DNA of 64,000 nucleotides from positions 6,160,521 to 6,224,520 of the forward strand of contig OZ023193.1 of the NCBI GenBank assembly GCA_963995505.1. Direction: 5' to 3'. Each line of letters opens with the position of its first letter. The stretch's first letter is position 1. The position numbers and the translations under genes were made by a program. This DNA comes from Hypericum androsaemum (lineage: Eukaryota > Streptophyta > Magnoliopsida > Malpighiales > Hypericaceae). Shown here piece by piece: positions 10,073 to 20,739 of this stretch. The notes beneath the pieces are model-generated. The model searched no databases. It had not been told where the DNA came from and was given only the letters and a program-made list of their open reading frames with translations.

Positions 10073-11330
10073 GGAAAAAGTTTATTTAAGTATCACGTAG
10101 TATCACGAAAAATTAAGTCAGTACCCTGTGGTATAAAACGTATCAACTGAGTCAAACTTATTCCAATTAAAATCAATTAGAGGTCCGGACAGCTGCCTGA
10201 ACCCTGCCCGACAACGTGGACCTACCATATCAGATTTTTCTGATGATGTGGCCTGCTACGTGTACACCCTCCCTCTCTTCTTCTTCCTTCTCTTCTTCTT
10301 CACCTTCTCCTCCCACCTTCTCTTTTTAGGGTTTTTCTTCCTTGTCTCTTCAGGCCATCGGAGCCACCTTCATCTTCTCCAACCTTCTAACCCTCAGCTC
10401 CACCGAACTCGCCCCAGACATCCTTGCCATTTTTGCAGGCCTCTGGCTCCCGGCTCCACCGCTTGTCGCCTCCGCAGGCCTCCTTCGCTTCACCTTCTCC
10501 AGCCTCCGCAGGCCTCCACTCCACTGCTCGCCGCCTCCACCTTCGTAGGCCTCCTTTTCTTCATCTTCTACAGCATCTGCAGACCTCCTTCACTCCACGG
10601 CTTGCCACTTCTGCAGACCTCCTTTGCTCCGATGACTCGTTCATCTTCCCGTTCGTCGCCTCATAGCCGACGGAGAAGTACCTCGCTCCAATGAGCTTTC
10701 GGTTGCAGGCACCGACGAAGAATCCCCTCCTGGCGATGCAGGCCCCCTTCCATGGTCATCCTGGACGAACTCGCCTTGGTGAGATGGTCGTCGCCTTCGC
10801 CTTCAAAAATCGTATCCCAACAACTCGTTGATTGATATCGCTCAGATGAATATTTAATATTGGATTTTATTAAGGCAGTGACATTTTGGGTCAGTGAAGC
10901 AATGTTCTTGATGGGTCTATTAAATCTTCTTGGGTCGATAAAACCCTTTCGTCTTCTTCAGATCTCGGAGGAGTCTACAAGCGCTCTGTATCTTCTCCTT
11001 GTATAAGGTTGGTGTTAATTTGGTATTGAAAGAAGAGAAGAAGGAGATAAAAGAAGAGAAAATGAGGGAAGAGAGAGAGGGGAAGAAGAAGAAGAGATGG
11101 GGAAGAAGAGATAGATGGGTGTACACGTGGCAGGCCACGTCATCAGAAAAATCTGATGTGGCTGATCCACGTGGCCGGTCAAAGTTCGGGCAAGATGGGC
11201 AGGGTCCGGGCAGCTACTCGGGCCTCTAATTAATTTTAATTAGAATAAGTTTTCAATTGATACGTTTTATACCACATAGTACTGACTTAATTTTTTGTGA
11301 TACCATATGGTACTTAAGTAAACTTTTTCC
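10073..11330. mobile_element. Large foldback element (Mutator-like, ~270-bp TIRs)
   Basis: The left arm (GGAAAAAGTTTATTTAAGTA...) and right arm (...GTACTTAAGTAAACTTTTTCC) are inverted copies for about 250-280 bp. Flanking 9-mers TATAACTTT and GTGAACTTT agree at six of nine positions. The centre is GC- and pyrimidine-rich, with degenerate repeats of a GCAGGCCTCC-like word. It gives long but low-complexity frames (10,248-10,694) that I do not take as genes. Confidence 0.8.
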
Positions 11331-11584
11331 GTGAACTTTAACATAAAGATAATAGAGATTGGCTTGAGTTTCGATGTTATTAAAAAAAATATTTTTTTCA
11401 AATCAGATGGCCAAATTTGAATTTTCTTGTTTCTGGGGTATTTTGGTATTTTTACCCAAAATACCTTATTAGGGTTCTCACGCTTTGGCATTTTGGTATT
11501 ATCAATTTAATTACAAAATTGTCATCAAAATTCTCTTTGATCTCTATGGTGGAAAAAGATCTTGTCCCCATCAAATCGGCACTT

Positions 11585-12402
11585 CTTTGATATCCTATTT
11601 TTGTTGTCTTTCTCACTAATTCTATCCAAATAAATAATTAACATTTCTCAAGACTCATATATAAATGCTTCCCGTTAGGAAGGAGAAACTAGTAATCTAA
11701 TCTGTAAAGTCGGGGACAAATAAACATTATTTAAGAAATCTTTTGGCAAGGGATCACGTGTGCAGCAATGCAATGCATGTAACCCTAAAAACATTATTTA
11801 TTTTAATGATCTATTAATTAGTTGGACCCATCAATTTTGTTATAATTGAGTGGCATTGTAAAATGTGTGTTCAAAATACATTGAGTGGCATAAGCAAACT
11901 AGTAATTTCATTCTAAAAAAAAGATACATCAAGGAGAAGAAGAAGGTACAATCTTCAATTTCTATTGGTTATTATCTATAGACGCGGTGTATTATTTCCT
12001 AGTAGGTGATATTTAAATTGTAGCAAAACAAAAGATTGGCTTCCATTCAATGCAAAACTTGCCATGTTATTTGTGCGCATCTGCAAAACACAGATGCAAA
12101 CAAGTCATACACAAGATATGTAAGCCTAAAAACACATTAGTGCTATGAATACAAGTCATATAAATAGAAGCAATTAAAGCAAAACACACTACAGCTTTTA
12201 AAAAAACCAGAAATATGCACCAAGAAACAGGAGTAGCAAAAAAATACATAGACTCGACATAAAAAGGAGACAACATCAGAAAAAACAACGCAAAATCAAA
12301 TTACCAAAGACCAATTGATGTTTTCAGGAAATTCATAAAATCAATCGAGGGATCAATAGAGGAAACTGATCTTGACGTCAACTAATTATGTATGCAATTT
12401 AC
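11585..12402 (-). repeat. Duplicated 3' flank of cystatin-like copy 3
   Basis: Uninterrupted counterpart of 8150-10,040. It contains the empty site for the foldback insertion and runs directly into the copy 3 coding region. Confidence 0.75.
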
Positions 12403-12900
12403 CTAGACCGCATGCTTCTTCTTTTTTCTGAACGTTAACACCGTCCAATACCCATCAAACCGCCGATAGAGTTTTGACTGATACATTTTCTTCTCACCAG
12501 AAGTGACATTTTTAGCCTCAAAGGTGATGTAGAAAACATAACCAGCTGCGGGGCCACTGGTGGCAGTCTTAAGTCTCACAAATTGCAATTTATCATCCTG
12601 CAAATCGTTCGGATAGATAGCACCTAGGGTCCCTTTAGGCGGACAAGGAACATTGAAACCCTAATACAAAAGGAAAATAGTTACAAAAAGAGGAATTCTA
12701 TAATGCACAAGTTAAAAGGGAACAACACATAACCTCGCTCATCTCAGTTTGTATGCAGTATTCCCGGTATTCCTCGGATACATCATCAGCGTCCAGCTCC
12801 TTCTCCATCTCCTTTACGAGGTTTTCGATGTCCCCGTACTCGCTGAATTTGCAAGACTCGTCATCAGACTCGTCCTCCTGATCGCCAAACCCTAATTTCA
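12403..12900 (-). pseudogene. Cystatin-fold protein, copy 3 (internal deletion, start lost)
   Basis: Exon 3-like sequence (from 12600 down) reads DDKLQFVRLKTATS...FRKKKKHAV with a TAG at 12405-12403. Compared with copy 1, about 175 bp are missing between a CGG in intron 2 and a CGG in exon 2. This joins the start of exon 2 directly to the tail of intron 2 and exon 3 without breaking frame (...AIYP-NDLQ-DDKLQ...). The helix signature IAVEHYN is therefore lost. Exon 1 (about 12735-12890) keeps EYGDIENLVKEMEKELD and EEYREYCIQTEMSE, but the segment holding the ATG is deleted; no in-frame ATG lies upstream. Likely not functional. Confidence 0.75.
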
Positions 12901-12938
12901 AGTAAATTCCCAAAACAATATTTCTGTCTCTGTTTTCC

Positions 12939-12944
12939 TATATA
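12939..12944 (-). promoter_or_regulatory. TATA box of copy 3
   Basis: CTATATAG in the same context (CCTCTATATAGG on the minus strand) as the boxes upstream of copies 5 and 7. The promoter is conserved although the gene is broken. Confidence 0.5.
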
Positions 12945-12959
12945 GAGGACCCGAGAGAA

Positions 12960-14380
12960 GCGGTGGACCAAAAGATGTTTTTTAACAGTTATTAATAATT
13001 ATTATTAAAAAAAAACCCCAATCCAACTTGGTACACAGTTTTAGTATATTTAGCATAGTTTTAGACTGTGAATCAGAGCCTTTCCCGTATCTAAAAAGTA
13101 GGTTTGGACGCTTACCTAATGAACCGGATGACCGGGCAGTTGACCCGAAATTTTGACCTAGAAAAATCTGGTTCGTTAGGTTTTGCATAAAAATCAGGGG
13201 TAAAAACATAAAAACAGGGACACTCTCTTCCCCAAAATTTCGAGGATTTCGCCCATTTCACCCAAATTAGGAGTTCGTCGCCTCTAACCTACGCCCAGCC
13301 TCCCAAGGGCCTCGACTACATCTCCCACCGGCCTTTTCTTCGTCTCTCCGGTGAGGAGCGACGCCGACCGGCCTCCTCCAAAAGTCACTGAGGTCATCAT
13401 TGATTATCTTTTCTGGAAGGAGATTGTTTGAGGAGGAGACCACCACAAGAAAGAGAGACAATAGACGCCTCGGTTACAAGCCACGGACGACACAAGACGT
13501 CCGTCCCGGCTGAAGTCACGGTGGCCAGAGGCTTCATGGTGGCTGGCGGCTCACCTAGAAGAGAAGGAGAAAAATTAAAAATGGGAAAAAGCCCTAATTT
13601 TCCTTAATTGTTCACTGATGGTGAAGAATGAATAGTGGACGTGGAATATTTTAATGAGGGAGCTCTCTTTTTTAATGCATCCGAGGCCCAGAAAGAATTG
13701 GGCTTGCTTGGATCCTAGAATTCGAGCCTAGAATGGAGGTTATTTACATATATAAATCTAATTTTTAAACAATTTAAAAAAAGTCCGGCCCGACCGGTCG
13801 GACCGATCGATCTAGAGGTTGGACCAATTTCCAAGTCGGCCTTCGGGTCGTTTTTAAGAAGTTCTGATTGGCTTTTCGATTAATGGATCGAGATATCGAT
13901 TGTTCCATTTCAAATAATATTTTTGGGGAAGAGAAAAATAATTATCCAATTTTTATTTATTCTGATTGACATTTTGTTCCGAACTTATTACATTCTTTTA
14001 ATCCGTGTAGATCATTTTTAGTTATCTCCAAAAGTATTATAAACATACTTCCAATTGTCACATACAGAAACGTAAAAATTATTTTTGGCGTTATGCGATC
14101 TAGTGCAACTTGTGATCCTCATGTATGTATGTCTTTTGGCTTTATGCCTTAAATAAAACTCATCTACACTTCAAAAAATACTTTCTGATTAAGAAGCAGA
14201 AGCAAATCTGTTGACGATTATGCTTGTGACTAGACTGCTCTATGATTATAACAAAAGATCTTGCTTGCTTGACCCGAATCTGAGAAACTCCAAATAGAAA
14301 AATAAATGGGTAAAAATCAACTAATATACTATAGAGGCGTATATAGATGTTATGCTAATATTATAATAACCAGAAATATG
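12960..14380. other. Gene-free stretch
   Basis: No supported gene. A GC-richer part (13,260-13,560) gives only short frames. 13,780-13,880 is rich in GGTCGGACCG-like words, as at 6,480-6,990, which suggests a shared degenerate repeat. Confidence 0.35.
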
Positions 14381-14589
14381 CACTGGTGGGCTGGCTGGTT
14401 TTCAGAAACCGGCATAGGGAACAAGCAAAGTTAGATTCAACATAAAAAGGGAACAGAGCATCAGAAAAATCCTAAATCACATTGCCATAGGGCAATTGAC
14501 ATTTTCAGGATATTCACATAGTCGTCAATCGAGGGATGAATAGATTCAATTGATATTGATGTAACCATATTGCATATGCATTTTATCTG

Positions 14590-14949
14590 GACCGCATGCT
14601 TCTTTTTTTCTCAAGATTAACACCTTCCAATTGCCATTAAACCGCCAATAGAGTTTCGTCTCATACATTTTCTTCTCGCCAGAGCTGACATTTTCAGCCT
14701 CAACAGTGATGTAAGAAACCATACCAGCTGCGGGGGATCAAGTCACGTTCTCGAGTCTCACCACTTGCAGTCCTTGGACCGTTGGTCGACACAAGGTCGA
14801 AATCTTACCGGAGCAGCCCTTTTCTCATTGTAGTGCTCAACGGCGATTTCCACCCCCTCTTCTGCAAGAGGCCAGACATCCCAACTGTCAGGGGAAAGTG
14901 GATAGATGCCACCTATGCTCCCTTTAGGCGGATTAGGAACATCGCAACC
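14590..14949 (-). pseudogene. Cystatin-fold protein, copy 4 (truncated by LINE)
   Basis: Exon 2-like sequence (about 14,810-14,949) reads DVPNPPKGSIGGIYPLSPD and IAVEHYNEKRAAP, ending at a donor GTAAGA. Exon 3-like sequence lacks its first codons. It has an in-frame TGA (ENVT-stop-SPAAGMVSY) and a one-base shift near its end (RKKEACGP instead of KKKHAV). The acceptor of exon 2 and all of exon 1 are missing, because LINE sequence begins at about 14,950. Clearly a pseudogene, but the downstream flank (14,380-14,590) is still recognisable. Confidence 0.85.
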
Positions 14950-15520
14950 TCTGCTGTAGGGACGATGGTGTTTCGCTGCAATCTCTGCTCTCTATGCTCC
15001 CTATTGTCCCTTCATTCCAGGCTGATGTTGATCGTATAGTTTGGAGGCCGGACCCTGCATGGGGTTCTCGGTCTGTGGGCTGTACAACCTCATGTTTGAT
15101 GGGTTCTACTTCGCTGCTCCTACTGTCTGGCCAAAACTCATTCCGTACAAAATTAGATGTTTCTTTTGGATGGCTTTGCATGGACGCATCAAAACTAGGG
15201 ATAATCTCCAACGGGCGGGGCTTCTCCGGAGCGGCGATTCAAGTTGTCCTCTTTGTAACTCCGGTATCCAATCCTCAAACCACTTATTCATTCACTGTCT
15301 TGTAGCAAGAATGGTTTGGAATTTTTTTGCGAGGCTGCTTGGGATTTGCTGGTGCGCTTGTAGCTCTACCTTACACTTTCCAGATTCTTGGGTTGGACTT
15401 GTGCGAGGGCATCTCCTCAAACAAGTCTGGTACACTCTTTTTGCAGCTGTTTGCTGGTGCATCTGGAAAACAAGAAACTGGGTTGTGTTTGACGGTGTTC
15501 GTTATGACCAGACGAAGTTT
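14950..15520 (+). pseudogene. LINE 3' fragment with reverse-transcriptase zinc-binding domain
   Basis: After a frameshift near 15,060 the plus strand reads GFSVCGLYNLMFDGFYF, FFWMALHGRIKTRDNLQRAG, CPLCNSGIQSSNHLFIHC and WYTLFAAVCWCIWKTRNWVV. This is the zf-RVT domain found at the C-terminus of plant LINE polyproteins. It is close to the LINE at 61,150-61,800 (GRIKTRDNLQR versus GCIKTRDNLQR; CWCIWKTRN versus CWCTWKARN). The 3' end and poly(A) are missing: unrelated sequence starts at about 15,521. Confidence 0.85.
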
Positions 15521-15900
15521 TGATAAAACTAAGATAAACGAATACTAAACGTAAATAATTCTTCTTATTCTTTGGCTAAATAAACCCCAAGTATCGTAGG
15601 CATTATATAGCCAAACGATTACAACGGAATAGGAAATACCTAAACTACTAAATTGGAAAATACTAAAGTAAATCTACTAATAGGAATAGGAAATAACAAT
15701 AAGACTCCTAATCATACTAGATTTGTAACAGTGCAGATACGTTCATTTCAAGATTTAATCCCTCGTCATTGCAGACTCAAATCCTCACTCATTGCAGACT
15801 CAAATCCTCACTCATTGCTTATATCGTTCGAACAAATGTTAATACCCTTCACAACCAATTGTACCATAAGCTTGCACTATAAACTTATTGCAGATTAAAT
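15521..15900 (-). repeat. Possible copia-type LTR fragment
   Basis: Begins TGATAAAACTAAGATAAACG and, on the minus strand, holds a TATA-like GGCTATATAATGCC (about 15,602-15,615). That would fit an LTR ending at 15,521. The opposite end and a target duplication were not found. A short direct repeat (CTCATTGCAGACTCAAATC) lies at about 15,780-15,810. Confidence 0.3.
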
Positions 15901-16430
15901 GATTGATTCAATAAGCTTGCAGCTGCCCTCTGAAGATCAGTATAATTGAAGTTGAAGCAAGCCAATACCCAAGAACAAGTCCAAGTTGTTTTCACAAATA
16001 AACACTTAATTGTCATCGATAGGCCGAGAAAGGTCTATCCAAAAATGCTGGAGAAGTGATTTACAAAGCCAAGATGATATGATTATATTCTACAGAAAAT
16101 AACTACGTGTTATTAGTCACAAAGACTATATAACCTGACAGACTATTGCCCCCATTTCTACTTGCAGGAGCTCCAAAAATATGAACCTAAAATCTAGAAC
16201 TCTACAAAATAATTGTGAATCTCTTAATGGATTTCAGCAAGAAGAAATATAAAACATTATTCCAGTCGCATGAAAGATGCTTATCTACTAATTTGACCAA
16301 AGATTGATAAAGTCCAATTAGAATTATCCAGTCTCTTTTCCATTATGAGGAGTCATCAAGCGACCATAGTCACATTCCTCCACATTTTGCTCACTCATTT
16401 TTTCATAACACAGATTCTATACTAATCAAT
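15900..16430. other. Gene-free stretch
   Basis: AT-rich; no exon, repeat pair or transposon end that I can support. Confidence 0.35.
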
Positions 16431-16646
16431 ATACTATACTGTTTCAAAAATTAACCAGAAATATGCACTGGTGAATTTCCTACATCAGTATAAAATGAAG
16501 ACCCCAGAGAAACCGGCATGGCAAACAAGCAAAGATAGATTCAACATAAAAAAAAGGGACTTAGTATCAGAAAAATCCTAAATCACATTGCCATAGAGCA
16601 ATTGACATTTTCAGGACATTTACAGTCTATCGAGGGATGAATAGAG

Positions 16647-16798
16647 TTTTTTTTTTTGAAGTAGAGGGGCAAAAACCCCTAGATATATAAATAAAATGGT
16701 CAATTGTATCCTACTAAGTACAAGGTTACTAAGTGCAAGACTCTGTTTCGGTCTCGTCAAAATCGTATCACGGAAAAATTCAGTGGAAAAAATTCGTG
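16647..16798 (-). mobile_element. Short retroposon in the 3' flank of copy 5
   Basis: A 152-bp insert starts with a T-run on the plus strand (poly(A) on the minus strand). It is flanked by ATAGAG at 16641-16646 and 16799-16804. The related flanks of copies 4 and 7 lack it. It has no coding capacity and looks like a SINE or a 5'-truncated LINE tail. Confidence 0.65.
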
Positions 16799-16819
16799 AT
16801 AGAGATGTACCCATTTTAC

Positions 16820-17330
16820 CTAGACTACATGCTTCTTTTCCCTGAAGATTAACACCTTCCAATTCCCGTCAAACCGCCGATATAGTTTCGTCTCATACAT
16901 TTTCTTCTCGCCAGAACTGATATTTTCAGTCTCAAAGGTGATGTAAAAAACCATACCAGCTGCCAGGGAACATGTCACAGTCTCGAGTCCAACAACTTGC
17001 AGTTGACCATCCTGCACAGCGTTCAACTGACACAAAGTAAGTAACAGTTCTTGGACCGTCCATAGTTACGACACAAATTCGAAACCTTACCGGTGCAACC
17101 CTTTTCTCATTGTAATACGCAACCGCGATTTCCGCACCTTCTTTTGCATGGGGCCACCAGGAAAGGGAATCCTCGGAAAGCGGATAGTTGCCACCAAAGT
17201 CCCATCCAGACCGGTCTTCTTCGTATACATCATCGAGAAGACTATCGTCGTTAAGGTCTTGTTCCTTCTCTAGCTCCTCCTCAACCTCGTCCTCGGCCAT
17301 GAAAGAACCCTCAAAATTTGCTTCAGCCAT
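16820..17330 (-). CDS. Cystatin-fold protein, copy 5 (intact, 2 exons)
   Basis: Exons 17091-17330 and 16820-17011 join in phase 0 to 432 nt, 143 residues. The ATG at 17330-17328 starts MAEANFEGSFMAEDEVEEE; an acidic N-terminus is followed by YPLSEDSLSWW, EIAVAYYNEK and, in exon 2, GMVFYITFE and KLYRRFDGNWKVL. Compared with copy 1, the intron between exons 1 and 2 is absent. The block holding YREYC...PKG is gone too, so exon 1 and exon 2 are fused. As in copy 1, no QxVxG inhibitory loop is present (SLAAG). The TATA box lies about 95 bp upstream of the ATG. Probably expressible; function unknown. Confidence 0.72.
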
Positions 17331-17393
17331 GATCGCCAAACCCTAGTTTTCAAGTAAATTTCCAAAACACAAATTTCTCTCTTTCCCCTCACC

Positions 17394-17830
17394 AATGGCA
17401 GCTTCTCGCATCCCTCTGTTTGCCTATATAGAGGACCCGAAGAAGCGGTGGGCCAAAAGTTTGCATTTTACAGCCATTAATAAAACCCAACCCAACCCAA
17501 GCTCTGGATTAACGGATCCAGATATCCAATTAAAAGCCTTATCGAAAAAGACATCCAACCAAACGTACACGAGAGCCACGAAATGGCTAATGTCACGATT
17601 AGGATCGTGAGCTTTTGTTCCTTCTTCGAGTTCATTGTTTTCTGGATTTAATTTGAATTCTTTCTTCCAGATAATTTTGTAAATAAAATCGAACCATCTA
17701 AGAGAGGAATTCAGATACAAATAGTAAAATTGATGATTTGGATATCCGTTTATCGTTCTCCTCCCAAGTAAAATTTATATTCTCGGTTATAGCGCCGCAG
17801 GCCATTACAAAGACATAACATGAGAGGCTC
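17394..17830. repeat. Duplicated upstream region (of copy 5)
   Basis: Highly similar to 19,493-20,000: both start ATGGCAGCTTCTCG, hold the TATA box and the words GGATCCAGATATCCAATTAAA and ACAAAGACATAACATGAGAG in the same order. Shows that copies 5 and 7 come from a tandem duplication that included the promoter. Confidence 0.85.
17425..17430 (-). promoter_or_regulatory. TATA box of copy 5
   Basis: TATATA within CCTCTATATAGGC on the minus strand, 95 bp upstream of the start codon. The same box and surrounding ~100 bp recur upstream of copy 7. Confidence 0.6.
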
Positions 17831-17869
17831 TACGGAGATTAAAAATCCAAAAACAGCAACAGATTACCA

Positions 17870-18095
17870 TCCGTGATGTAAAAAACCATACCAGCTACTG
17901 CGGAACCATTCACTGTCTCGAGTCCCACAACTTGCAGTTTACCATCCTGCACATGTTCAGTCCTTGTCCCGTTAGTTGACACAAGGTAGGTAATAGTTCG
18001 TGGCCGTCAACAGACGCAAGATCAAAACCTTATCGGTGCAGCCATTTTCTCATTGTAATGGTCCCTTTAGGCGGACGAGGGACGTTGAAACCTAA
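17870..18095 (-). pseudogene. Cystatin-fold protein, copy 6 (fragment)
   Basis: Contains the 5' half of exon 3 (GMVFYIT, then the QLVV-like start next to CATCCTGCA), intron 2, and the last codons of exon 2 (NGCTGCACCG), where the donor GT is changed to AT. It then jumps to the first codons of exon 2 (GTCCCTTTAGGCGGACGAGG). Both ends are cut. Not functional. Confidence 0.75.
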
Positions 18096-18137
18096 AATAA
18101 AAGGAAAAAGTTACGACAATGGACAATATTAGGAGAC

Positions 18138-18160
18138 ATATATATATATATATATATTAA
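18138..18160. repeat. (AT)n microsatellite
   Basis: Perfect AT alternation of about 22 bp next to the copy 6 fragment. Confidence 0.85.
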
Positions 18161-18872
18161 ACTTGATTTGTGGTCATAATAGTCTATAGTAATCTAGACT
18201 TTATTTAGAGTTTTCATGGTTGTACTAATATGTCTAAGAATTATCTAGAGAAATCTAGGATACTATGTAGTTAATATTTTTCTAGGGAAATCTAGAGAAT
18301 TCCTAGGTAGGTCGGTGAACACTCCTGTAAATAGGATAGTTGAGCTAACAAATGAAGATGTAATTGAGAGAAATCCAAAGTGACTAGTAAGCTGAGCAAG
18401 AGAGCAAGTGTGTCCGGTAAACAAAAAAGTCTACGTCCAAAGTTCTTAGTGTAATAAAATTCTGATTTTCTTCCGGCCACTCATCGGAAGAAATTTTCAA
18501 TCATTTATTTGAAAAATCGACAATGTATAAACTGTCCAAAATTAATTTGACCAGACTGTTGGTATTCCCAGTCCGTCGAATTTGGTTCAACCGAAAAAGA
18601 ACTCAAACTATAAACCTAATTCAAACGAGTCGAAAAAATTCCTCCAATACACAAAAGGCTTCAAAAAAATTCCTCCAATATAAAATTAATCACAGGAGAA
18701 ACCGGCATAGCGAACAAGCAAAGATAGATTCAACATTAAAAAAGGGGACATAGCATGAGAAAAATCCAAAATCACATTGCCATAGACCATTGACATTTTC
18801 AGGATATTTACAGTCTATCGAGGGATGAAGAGAGTGAAAGTGATATCAACGTCACCATATTGCATATGCCTT

Positions 18873-19429
18873 TTACCTAGGCTTTATGCTTTTTTTCCTG
18901 AAGATTGACACTTTCCATTTCCCAACAAATCGCCAATAGAGTTTCGTCTCATACATTTGCTTCTCGCCAGAACTGATATTTTCAGCCTCAAAGGTGATGT
19001 AAAAAACCATACCAGCTTCCGGGGAATATGTCACGGTCTCGAGTCCAACAACTTGCAGTTGACCATCCTGCACAGCGTTCAACTGACACAAAGTAAGTTA
19101 CAGTTCTTGGACCGTCCATAGTTACTTACGACACAAGGTCGAAACCCTACCGGTGCAACCCTTTTCTCATTGTAATACTCAACGGCGATTTCTGCCCACT
19201 CTGCTGCACGGAGCCACCAGGAAGGGGAATCCTCGGAAAGCGGATAGCTACCACCAAAGGCCTCTTCAGGCCAGTGTTCTTCGGATACATCATCGAGAAG
19301 ACTATCGTCGACGAGGTTCCCGTGGTCACTGAATTTGCAAGACTCGTCGTCAGGGTCCTGCTCCTTCTCCGGCTCCTCCTCAACCTCGTCCTCGGCCATG
19401 CAAGGATCCTCAAAAATTGCTTCAGCCAT
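18873..19429 (-). CDS. Cystatin-fold protein, copy 7 (intact, 2 exons)
   Basis: Exons 19151-19429 and 18873-19067 join in phase 0 to 474 nt, 157 residues. It starts MAEAIFEDPCMAEDEVEEE and keeps FSDHGNLVDDSLLDDVSEE, a stretch that copy 5 has partly lost. Then come YPLSEDSPSWW, EIAVEYYNEKRVAP and, in exon 2, GMVFYITFEAENI. The intron 1 fusion is the same as in copy 5. A small shift near the end changes the C-terminus to KKSIKPR instead of KKKHAV-like. The QxVxG loop is absent (SPEAG). Downstream flank and promoter match copy 5. Function unknown. Confidence 0.72.
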
Positions 19430-19492
19430 GATTGCAAAACCCTAATTTTCAAGTAAATTCCCACAACACAATTTCTCCCTTTCCCCTTACCA

Positions 19493-20000
19493 ATGGCAGC
19501 TTCTCGAATCCCTCTGTTTGCCTATATAGAGGAGCCGAAGAAGCGGTGGGCCAAAAGTGTTTTTTTTTTAACAGCCATTAATAAAACCCAATCCAAGATT
19601 TGGATTAACGGATCCAGATATCCAATTAAAGCCCTTATTAAAAAAAGACATCCAACCAAAGTACACGAGAACCACGAAATGGCTAATGTCACGATTAGGA
19701 GTCGACTTCTAATCGTGAGCTTTTATTCGTTCTTCGAGTTCATTTTTTTTTAGATTTAATCTGAATTCTTTCTCCAGATAATGTTGTAGTTAAAACAAAA
19801 TTTGGTGAAATTTTTGTATTTAAAATTGAACTATCTAAGACAGGAATTTAGATATAAATAGTAAATTTGTATGTCCCAATCAACGCGTACAAAACATACG
19901 TGAAACCTCCCAAAAAGTTCCAGCTAACGGATTGGCCACAGGCCCTTACAAAGACATAACATGAGAGAGACTACGGAGATTAAGAATTTAAAAACAGCGA
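19493..20000. repeat. Duplicated upstream region (of copy 7)
   Basis: Partner of 17,394-17,830; see there. The two differ by small indels and substitutions only. Confidence 0.85.
19523..19528 (-). promoter_or_regulatory. TATA box of copy 7
   Basis: Same CCTCTATATAGGC context as in copy 5, about 94 bp before the ATG. Confidence 0.6.
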
Positions 20001-20739
20001 CAAATTTTGGTTGTGGATGGAAGCCATAGCAAACCAAATCAACCATTCATGGGGTATGCAGAAGTAGAATCACGGAATGCAACATAAGCTAATAGAATAG
20101 AAAAGAACGGTTTTCCTGTTTACTTTTGTTACTAATGTTTGTTTTATACAATAGATCGGATCATATAAATATTCTTTCACTCAACATAGGTCATCGAAAA
20201 GATCTTAGAGACTGACCATAGCACGAAAGCCATGATTTTTCAGGGGGAAAAAAGGATTCCTATTTGAAGAGAATATAACCGCATAGATGAATTCACACTA
20301 ACCCGACAAATTGAAACCCAATTCGAGATTACTGACTCTTTATTCCGGTTAAAATGGATGGTGCTTATATTGCACACACTAGAGAAACCAGAATGACTTT
20401 CGTCTTACACAATGTCATACATATGACTCAAATTTCATAAATAGGCTGAACTATCAAAGTTTTGAACTTTGCACGATTCCAATACCACTGTTATCTTCAT
20501 GGCATTCGGGTTGCGCGAAGAGTTTCACTCGATAGTCGATATCAGAACCGCTGCTGCAAATGAAAAGTAATAACGTAAACCTATGTCAGAAGGACAAAAT
20601 TTCTTCTCCCGTTGCATGCTCTCCCTAGCCAATCAAATTCGGCCGGTAACCAGCGCCCAAGATTCGTCTCGAGGTAGCACATCGACGACAACGGCTAGCC
20701 AGCAGCACGCGAGAGCGTAGAGTTGCAATTGCATATCGC
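20000..20739. other. Spacer and 3' region of the SWA2-like gene
   Basis: No gene supported. 20,500-20,739 probably holds the 3' untranslated region of the minus-strand gene that ends at 20,740. Confidence 0.4.

Noticed and set aside
10248..10694. 148-codon plus frame, Pro/Leu/Phe-rich
   Set aside because: Lies inside a foldback transposon, has low complexity with pyrimidine-rich repeats, and is not like any family.
13267..13461. Possible small gene in the GC-richer spacer
   Set aside because: Short frames only, no splice-supported extension, no family likeness.
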